A stretch of 64,000 bases of DNA. It comes from Rhodococcus pseudokoreensis. GTDB lineage: Bacteria > Actinomycetota > Actinomycetes > Mycobacteriales > Mycobacteriaceae. A program made the translations under genes and the position numbers. The notes beneath the pieces were generated by a model. That model ran no database searches, had not been told where the DNA came from, and saw nothing but the letters and a program-made list of their open reading frames with translations. The stretch lies in contig NZ_CP070619.1 of the NCBI RefSeq assembly GCF_017068395.1, positions 8,556,001-8,620,000 on the forward strand, read 5' to 3'. Below, piece by piece: positions 32,582-64,000 of the stretch; within the stretch, counting starts at the first letter, position 1; every line of letters starts with the position of its first letter.

Positions 32582-33199
32582 TCAGACGGTGAAGGTGCCG
32601 ACGGTCGGGACCACCGTGCACGTGACGGCGTCGGCATAGCCGACCGTGCCGAACATCGTCGCGAGAACCGTGCCCTTGCCGGTGTCGACGATCTTCGACA
32701 GCAGTGGGGTGCCCAAGATCGGCAGTTTGTCGTCGAGTTTCACGATGCCACCCTGGAACGTGGTCAGGTTGATCCACGCGACGCTGAGTTCGGACGACTG
32801 CGGGATCGCAACGTAGGCGGGGATCGCCTGGAAGCGGAGTTGGTTCGCGCTGATCTGGGGGAACAGGTTCGGGCCGCCCTGTGCGCTGGCCAGTGTGACC
32901 GTCGCGGGTTTGTCGGCGACGCCGCACCCGAGGGTGGGGGACGGGTACATGAAATCCTGCGGCGTGGTGAGTCCGACTTCGAGCACGTCCTTCGGGATGA
33001 ACACGCTGGCACCGAGAAGTGCGTCGACGGCGGCGGTCGCGGCGGGGGAGACCTCGGTGGCCAGCGCCTGCAGTTCGGCGGCGCCCTTTGCGAAGTCGGC
33101 GACCGGTGCTGCCGACGCCGGTCCCGAGGACAGCATGCCGAAGGCGGCTGCGGACGCGAGAACGATTGCGGCTCGGCGGAAGACGGTGGAACGAGTCAT
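32582..33199 (-). CDS. Secreted protein of unknown function
   Basis: The protein has 205 residues from ATG 33199, with AGGAG at six-base spacing. It has a clear signal peptide (MTRSTVFRRAAIVLASAAAF, GMLSSGPASAAPVA) with an Ala-x-Ala cleavage site. The mature part starts with a helical region (GAAELQALATEVSPAATAAV) and continues with beta-rich sequence and two Cys far apart (LGCGVAD, AVTCTVV), possibly disulfide linked. This type of 200-residue secreted protein is widespread in Nocardia and Rhodococcus; no activity is assigned. Convergent with the response regulator. Confidence 0.85.
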   Translation of the reverse strand: MTRSTVFRRAAIVLASAAAFGMLSSGPASAAPVADFAKGAAELQALATEVSPAATAAVDALLGASVFIPKDVLEVGLTTPQDFMYPSPTLGCGVADKPATVTLASAQGGPNLFPQISANQLRFQAIPAYVAIPQSSELSVAWINLTTFQGGIVKLDDKLPILGTPLLSKIVDTGKGTVLATMFGTVGYADAVTCTVVPTVGTFTV

Positions 33200-33401
33200 A
33201 TCGGCTCCTCGTTGTGCGCGGGATCGGAAGACCCCCATCGCAGTGAACTGCATCATGTGCAGAGTCTCAATGTCAACTTGAGGGTTAGCATCGTGGCCGC
33301 TTCGATATCTGCGGCCGGGAGAAAAACGGCAACCTCGAACGTTGAACGATCAGACGGTTGACCCAGACCCTCGATGAACCGGCCGTCCGAAAGGGGACGT
33401 C

Positions 33402-33908
33402 ATGTACGCCGCACTGTTCCTGTTGTACGTAGTGGTGGAGATCGCCGCGCTCGTCCTGGTCGGTCACGCGATCGGCGTGCTGTGGACGGTGCTCCTCCTG
33501 CTCGGGGGAACGCTGATCGGACTGCTGCTGATGCGGTCGCAGTGGCGTCGTGTGATGGACGGACTGCGTCGGGCGGCGGGCGGCGACGGCTCCCCGGGGG
33601 CCGCGGTCGCGGACGGCGCACTCGTCGCGCTGGGCTCCGCCCTGATGTTCGTTCCCGGCCTCGTCACCTCGGTGCTCGGACTGCTCTTCCTCATTCCGCC
33701 CACCCGGTGGGCCCTCCGACCCGTCGTCGTCCTGCTGGCGGGACGCCGCGCCGCGACCGTAGCGGCCGGAGCCGAGGCGTTCGCGCGGGCACCCCGGCGT
33801 GGACGCGGTGAGGTGATCGAGGGAGAGGTCGTCGACGAGGTCTTCGAGGGCGAAGTGATCGACGAGGAGCCCCGAACCCCGACCCGTGATCCCCACGTTC
33901 TGCCCTAA
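33402..33908 (+). CDS. fxsA: FxsA family membrane protein
   Basis: The protein has 168 residues. Three or four hydrophobic segments (AALFLLYVVVEIAALVLVGH, VLWTVLLLLGGTLIGLLLMR, LVALGSALMFVPGLVTSVLG, LLFLIPPTRWALRP) and the pattern GALVALGSALMFVPGLVTSVLGLLFLIPP are diagnostic of FxsA, a cytoplasmic-membrane protein first known for relieving phage exclusion in E. coli. The C-terminal tail is charged, with acidic repeats (GEVIEGEVVDEVFEGEVIDE). The gene leads a same-strand run with the amidohydrolase, lnt and ppm1. Confidence 0.92.
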   Translation: MYAALFLLYVVVEIAALVLVGHAIGVLWTVLLLLGGTLIGLLLMRSQWRRVMDGLRRAAGGDGSPGAAVADGALVALGSALMFVPGLVTSVLGLLFLIPPTRWALRPVVVLLAGRRAATVAAGAEAFARAPRRGRGEVIEGEVVDEVFEGEVIDEEPRTPTRDPHVLP

Positions 33909-33926
33909 CAGGCAGACTGGTTGCCT

Positions 33927-35525
33927 GTGACTACACAACTGCTGGTCGGCGGCCGAATCTACAGTTCCTTTGCACCAGACGCCACGTCGATGGCAGTGAC
34001 CGACGGTGTCGTGTCGTGGGTCGGCGACGACCGCGCGGCCCGCGCGCTGCACCCCGGCGCCGAGGTGGTCGACCTCGGCGGCGCGTTCGTCACCCCGGCG
34101 TTCGTCGACACGCACGTGCACGTCACGGCGCTCGGCCTGAACATCGTCGGACTCGACCTGGTGGGGGTCGGTTCGCTCCGCGAGTGCCTCGACCGGCTCG
34201 CGTCCTTCGCCCGCACCCATTCCGACGCGGTCATCTGGGGCCACGGCTGGGACGAATCGGCGTGGCCGGAAGGCACCGGCCCCACCACGGCGCAACTCGA
34301 CGAGGCCGCCCCCGGACGCACCGTGTACCTGTCCCGGATCGACGTCCACTCGGCCGTGTGCTCGACGGCCCTGCGCCGGTCGGTCCCGGATCTGAGCGAG
34401 GCCTCCGGGTTCTCGTCCGAGGGACCGCTGACCTTCGAGGCGCACCACGCCGCCCGCACCGTCGCCCGCTCACTGCTGACGGCCGAGCAGCGCTCCGCCG
34501 CCCGCCTCGCCGCCCTCGACGCCATCGCCTCGCGGGGCATCGTCGCGGTCCATGAATGCGGCGGACCCGACATCGCGGGACTCGACGATTTCCGTGAACT
34601 CCTCGCCACCCCGCACGGCGTCGAGGTCCGCGGCTACTGGGGTGAAGCGGTCACCGACGCCGACGAGGCCAGGAAGCTGCTCGACGCCACCGGCGCGCAC
34701 GCGCTGGGTGGCGACCTGTTCATCGACGGATCCCTCGGCTCTCACACGGCGTGGCTGAGCGAACCGTATGCGGACCTGGACGGCGGCACCGGCAAGAGCT
34801 ACCTGGGAGTCGACGAGATCGCCGCCCACGTGCGCGCCTGCACGATCGCCGGAATTCAGGCCGGGTTCCACGTCATCGGCGACGCCGCCGTCCGGGCCGC
34901 GGTCGACGCGTTCGCCGTCGTCGCCGACGAACTGGGCGGTCCCGCGGTCGCGGCGGCCGGGCACCGACTCGAGCACGCCGAGATGATGACCGGCGACGAT
35001 GCGGCACGGCTGGCGCAGTGGGGTGTGATCGCCAGCGTCCAGCCCGCATTCGACGCCCTGTGGGGCGGAACCGACGGACTGTACGCGCAGCGCCTCGGAA
35101 CCGAGCGCGCCCTCACGCTCAACCCGTTCGCCGCCGCCGCCTCCGCCGGGGTGTCGCTCGCGCTGAGCTCCGACGCACCGGTCACCCCGGTGGAACCCTG
35201 GGCGATGCTGCGCGCCGCCGTCCACCACCGCACGCCCGGCAGCGGGATCTCCCCGCGCGCGGCGTTCTCGGCGGCCACCCGCGGTGCGTGGCGTGCCGGC
35301 GGGGTCCGCGACGGTCTCGCCGGGACGCTCGCTCCGGGCGCACCGGCGTCGTACGCCGTGTGGGATGCCGGCGAACTGGTCGTCAGTGCCCCCAAGGACT
35401 CCGTGCAGCGGTGGTCGACCGATCCCCGGTCCCGGGTGCCCGCCCTTCCGCGTCTCGAGGACGACGCGCCCACGCCGGTCCTGCTGCGGTCGGTTCACCG
35501 GGGGAGCGTCGTCCATGAGCGGTAG
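33927..35525 (+). CDS. YtcJ-type amidohydrolase, second copy
   Basis: The protein has 532 residues from GTG 33927; an in-frame TTG six bases upstream is an alternative start. The layout matches the Amidohydro_3 family: TPAFVDTHVHVTALG carries the HxH, GFHVIGDAAVRAAVDAFAVV and GHRLEHAEMMTGDDAARLAQ the later His residues, and LALSSDAPVTPVEPW the Asp. GTLAPGAPASYAVWDAGEL closes the barrel. It is distinct from the copy at 23584 and has core-type codon use. Its last codons overlap the start of lnt (ATGAGCGGTAG), which implies translational coupling. Substrate unknown. Confidence 0.93.
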   Translation: MTTQLLVGGRIYSSFAPDATSMAVTDGVVSWVGDDRAARALHPGAEVVDLGGAFVTPAFVDTHVHVTALGLNIVGLDLVGVGSLRECLDRLASFARTHSDAVIWGHGWDESAWPEGTGPTTAQLDEAAPGRTVYLSRIDVHSAVCSTALRRSVPDLSEASGFSSEGPLTFEAHHAARTVARSLLTAEQRSAARLAALDAIASRGIVAVHECGGPDIAGLDDFRELLATPHGVEVRGYWGEAVTDADEARKLLDATGAHALGGDLFIDGSLGSHTAWLSEPYADLDGGTGKSYLGVDEIAAHVRACTIAGIQAGFHVIGDAAVRAAVDAFAVVADELGGPAVAAAGHRLEHAEMMTGDDAARLAQWGVIASVQPAFDALWGGTDGLYAQRLGTERALTLNPFAAAASAGVSLALSSDAPVTPVEPWAMLRAAVHHRTPGSGISPRAAFSAATRGAWRAGGVRDGLAGTLAPGAPASYAVWDAGELVVSAPKDSVQRWSTDPRSRVPALPRLEDDAPTPVLLRSVHRGSVVHER

Positions 35526-37218
35526 CACGACGGCACGCTGGACCACCGGAAAGCGTGGCGTGCTCGTGCGCTCCGTCCTGTCGGTGGCCGCCGGATTCCT
35601 CGTCTTCGCCGGTTTTCCACCCCGCCCCCTGTGGTTTCTCGCGCCCCTCGGCATCGCCCTGCTGACGCTGGTCCTCACCGGTGCCGGCGGCGCGGCACCG
35701 CGGCTGCGCGCGGGCTTCGGCTACGGCTACCTCGCGGGACTCGGTTTTCTCGTGCCACTGCTCCCGTGGATCGGGGTGTTCGTCGGCGCCCTCCCGTGGC
35801 TCGCGCTCGCGGCGGTCGAGTCGCTGTTCATCGGATTCTTCGGGGTGCTCGCCGTGCTCGTGTCGCGGCTGCGCTGGGCGCCGCTGTGGATCGCGGCGTG
35901 CTGGTCGCTGACGGAATGGCTGCGTGCGAGTGTGCCGTTCGGCGGCTTCCCCTGGGGGCGGTTGGCGTTCGGTCAGTCGGAGGGCTGGTTCCTGCCGCTC
36001 GCCGGCATCGGGGGTTCCCCGTTGCTCAGCTTCGGGGTGGCGCTGACCGGTGCCGGACTGGCGTCCGTCGCCGTCACGGTGCGAGCCCGGGCGGGCGGCG
36101 CCACGAACTGGGTGCGGCCGCTCGCGGGCGGTCTGGTCGCCGCCCTCGCCGCGACGGTCGTCTCGCTCGCACTGTGGCCGACGCTGCCGGGCATGGACTC
36201 GGGGGACCGGACGATCACCGTCGCCGCGATCCAGGGCAGCGTCCCCAAACTCGGTCTCGACTTCAACGACCAGCGCAAACGCGTCCTCGACAATCACGTG
36301 AACCGAACCCTCGAACTCGCCGACGACGTCGCGTCCGGCGCGGCACCGCAACCCGACCTCGTCATCTGGCCGGAGAACGCATCCGACATCGACCCGCTGC
36401 GCAACGCCGACGCCGCCGCGGACATCTCCCGGGCGTCCGAGGCGATCGGCGCACCCATTCTGGTGGGAGCGGTGCTCGTGAACTCCGACCGCACCACCAC
36501 CAACTCGGTGATCGTGTGGGACGGCGATGCCGGTCCGCAGGAGCGGCACGACAAGAAGATCATCCAGCCGTTCGGTGAGTACCTGCCGTACCGCGGATTC
36601 TTCCGGCACTTCTCCTCCTACGCCGACCGCGCGGGCAACTTCGTTCCCGGCGACGGCGATGGCGTCGTCCACGCGAACGGGATCGCCGTCGGCGTCGCGA
36701 CCTGCTACGAGGTCGCCTTCGACCGGGCGTTCGAGCAGTCGGTACGTAGCGGCGCCGAACTCCTGGCCGTCCCCACCAACAACGCCACGTTCGGCGACAC
36801 CGAGATGACCTACCAGCAACTGGCGATGTCGAAGGTGCGGGCCGTGGAGCACGGGCGCGCCGTCGTCGTGGCCGCCACCAGCGGTGTCAGCGCGATCATC
36901 GGACCCGACGGGTCCACAGTGCAGCAGACCCCACTCTTCGTCCCCGCGGCCCTGGTGTCGCAGGTGCCGCTGAGCACCGGTACTACGCTGGCAAGTCGGC
37001 TCGGCCCGATTCCGGAGATCCTTCTGTGTCTCGGCGCCGTCGCTGCCGTCGCGTTCGCCGTGGTGCAACGACGACGCACCGTTCGCACACCGATTCACAG
37101 CAGTACCGAGAAGGCGCCGGCAGATGCCGGCAGGGAGGATCCTCATGGCATCGGAGACCGATTCCGGGCAGAGCGGGGCACCGAGCGCACGGACTCTGGT
37201 GATCATTCCGACGTATGA
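35515..37218 (+). CDS. lnt: Apolipoprotein N-acyltransferase
   Basis: The protein has 567 residues. The ATG at 35515 overlaps the preceding stop codon by 11 bases. The first 200 residues hold about six membrane helices ([40 protein letters not shown] and others). The nitrilase-type domain follows with the catalytic Glu in [11 protein letters not shown], Lys in [15 protein letters not shown] and Cys in [14 protein letters not shown]. Lnt adds the third acyl chain to lipoproteins on the outer face of the membrane. The C-terminal polar tail overlaps the ppm1 start by 74 bases. In M. tuberculosis the Lnt and Ppm1 parts are one fused protein; here they are separate but overlapping genes. Confidence 0.95.
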   Translation: MSGSTTARWTTGKRGVLVRSVLSVAAGFLVFAGFPPRPLWFLAPLGIALLTLVLTGAGGAAPRLRAGFGYGYLAGLGFLVPLLPWIGVFVGALPWLALAAVESLFIGFFGVLAVLVSRLRWAPLWIAACWSLTEWLRASVPFGGFPWGRLAFGQSEGWFLPLAGIGGSPLLSFGVALTGAGLASVAVTVRARAGGATNWVRPLAGGLVAALAATVVSLALWPTLPGMDSGDRTITVAAIQGSVPKLGLDFNDQRKRVLDNHVNRTLELADDVASGAAPQPDLVIWPENASDIDPLRNADAAADISRASEAIGAPILVGAVLVNSDRTTTNSVIVWDGDAGPQERHDKKIIQPFGEYLPYRGFFRHFSSYADRAGNFVPGDGDGVVHANGIAVGVATCYEVAFDRAFEQSVRSGAELLAVPTNNATFGDTEMTYQQLAMSKVRAVEHGRAVVVAATSGVSAIIGPDGSTVQQTPLFVPAALVSQVPLSTGTTLASRLGPIPEILLCLGAVAAVAFAVVQRRRTVRTPIHSSTEKAPADAGREDPHGIGDRFRAERGTERTDSGDHSDV

Positions 37219-37927
37219 CGAGCGGGAGAATCTCGGCCTGATCGTGCGGCGCCTGCATGCGGCGCTGCCGCGGACGCATGTTCTCGTCGTCGACGACGGC
37301 AGCCCCGACGGCACCGGCGACGTCGCGGACGCCCTCGCGTCGAACGACGACGCCGGTCGCATCCACGTGATGCACCGGACGGAGAAGAACGGACTCGGCG
37401 CCGCCTATATCGCCGGCTTCCGGTGGGGCCTGGACCGCGACTACACCGTCCTCGTCGAAATGGACGCCGACGGAAGCCACGCCCCGGAACAGTTGCATCG
37501 TCTGCTCGACCAGGTCGATGCCGGCGCCGACCTCGTCCTCGGGTCGCGCTACGTGCCGGGCGGCACGGTGGTCAACTGGCCGAAGCACCGCGAGTGGCTG
37601 TCACGCGGCGGGAACATCTACTCCCGACTGGCCCTCGGCGTGAAGATCAAGGACATCACCGGCGGATTCCGCGCATACCGCCGCGAGGTGCTCGAGAAAC
37701 TCGACCTCGCCGCGGTGGAGTCGCACGGCTACTGCTTCCAGGTAGACCTGGCGTGGCGGGCCATTCAGGAGGGCTTCACGGTCCGTGAGGTTCCGATCAC
37801 GTTCACGGAGCGAGAGATCGGCGAATCCAAGATGAGTGGCGGGATCGTCCGCGAGGCCCTTCTCAAGGTCACCCAGTGGGGGCTGCGGAACCGGATCGCC
37901 CGGATCAAGGGCGTGGCTGCCAGATAG
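37145..37927 (+). CDS. ppm1: Polyprenol-phosphate mannosyltransferase (Ppm1/DPM1 type)
   Basis: The protein has 260 residues. The ATG at 37145 follows GGGAGGAT. The GT2 domain reads [40 protein letters not shown] with the nucleotide-binding DD, and [16 protein letters not shown] with the DxD-type metal site. [14 protein letters not shown] and [20 protein letters not shown] are the acceptor-loop signature of dolichol/polyprenol mannose synthases. There are no membrane helices; the enzyme acts at the inner face of the membrane next to Lnt. The product donates mannose for lipomannan, lipoarabinomannan and protein mannosylation, and may feed GT-C enzymes like that at 29232. Translationally linked to lnt. 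Confidence 0.95.
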   Translation: MASETDSGQSGAPSARTLVIIPTYDERENLGLIVRRLHAALPRTHVLVVDDGSPDGTGDVADALASNDDAGRIHVMHRTEKNGLGAAYIAGFRWGLDRDYTVLVEMDADGSHAPEQLHRLLDQVDAGADLVLGSRYVPGGTVVNWPKHREWLSRGGNIYSRLALGVKIKDITGGFRAYRREVLEKLDLAAVESHGYCFQVDLAWRAIQEGFTVREVPITFTEREIGESKMSGGIVREALLKVTQWGLRNRIARIKGVAAR

Positions 37928-37945
37928 CGCCACGAGTACCAACCG

Positions 37946-37979
37946 CTGCCCCATTCCTTCGACAGAAGTAGTGGGGCAG
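37946..37979 (+). terminator. Hairpin after ppm1
   Basis: CTGCCCCA (37946-37953) pairs with TGGGGCAG (37972-37979), and an inner CTTC/GAAG adds a second short stem. It starts 18 bases after the ppm1 stop and is followed by about 220 bases before the NRPS start. It would separate the lnt-ppm1 transcript from the NRPS. Confidence 0.55.
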
Positions 37980-38197
37980 TGCTGGGTTAGGTGCTCCAAA
38001 ACGTGATACCCAGGGGTAAAGCGCCGCGCGTCCACATTCTGAGACGCCCTGAAACGGTTTGAACCGCACGTCCGATAGGAACCTGAAGCGTACTCCCGGG
38101 TAAGGTTCGGTTAATTCCCAGGTTCGCAGGTCACTATGAGTTTCTTGGGTGGCCGGTGGGTTCGTCCCACCGCCGGAGTGGGAAGAGGACGTACAAG

Positions 38198-64000
<25,803 letters not shown>

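Noticed and set aside
35383..37362. 659-codon minus-strand frame opposite lnt and ppm1
   Set aside because: Its composition (Arg, Gly, Pro, Gln rich) is that of a reverse-strand shadow; both plus-strand genes have full catalytic motifs.

Overview
The window is high-GC actinobacterial DNA. The set of genes points to Rhodococcus or a close mycolic-acid relative: an MTB12-type lipoprotein, an SCO6745-family remnant, adjacent apolipoprotein N-acyltransferase and polyprenol-phosphate mannosyltransferase genes, FxsA, frequent GTG/TTG starts, and a very large NRPS. The genus is inferred from gene content, not from an rRNA or marker comparison.

Bases 1-22 kb form an accessory, eroded region. It holds many small orphan genes, gene relics, a paralogous orphan family (one copy interrupted by an in-frame amber codon), a LysR/SDR/FAD-oxidoreductase cluster (3.6-6.4 kb), an MTB12-like lipoprotein divergent from an apparently exported double cold-shock-like protein (6.6-8.0 kb), and degraded partial copies of both of those genes at 10.2-11.6 kb. 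Between 11.9 and 15.25 kb, two tiny Trp-rich reading frames with good ribosome sites lead into a secreted-protein gene that is split exactly by a 2,657-bp IS21-family element with a 7-bp target duplication. An ABC exporter follows (15.6-17.3 kb). Next come a 1,154-bp tandem duplication carrying two orphan genes per unit (17.4-19.7 kb) and two more members of the orphan family (19.8-21.6 kb).

Bases 22-38 kb look like ordinary chromosome. They hold a RibD-like reductase, a permease plus amidohydrolase pair divergent from a TetR gene with a candidate operator, a cytokinin-dehydrogenase-like flavoprotein, a GT-C type membrane glycosyltransferase, YciI and CBS proteins, an orphan NarL-type regulator, a secreted protein, FxsA, a second YtcJ-type amidohydrolase, and the overlapping lnt and ppm1 genes of lipoprotein and lipoglycan assembly.

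From 38,198 to the right edge a single reading frame stays open for 8,601 codons. It encodes an NRPS with an EntF-like first condensation domain, seven complete C-A-T modules, an epimerization domain in module 3, and the start of module 8. All eight adenylation cores and all seven carrier serines lie in the same frame. Two pairs of adenylation domains share identical specificity residues (modules 1 and 7, modules 2 and 4), so the peptide should contain repeated residues. The product is not identified.
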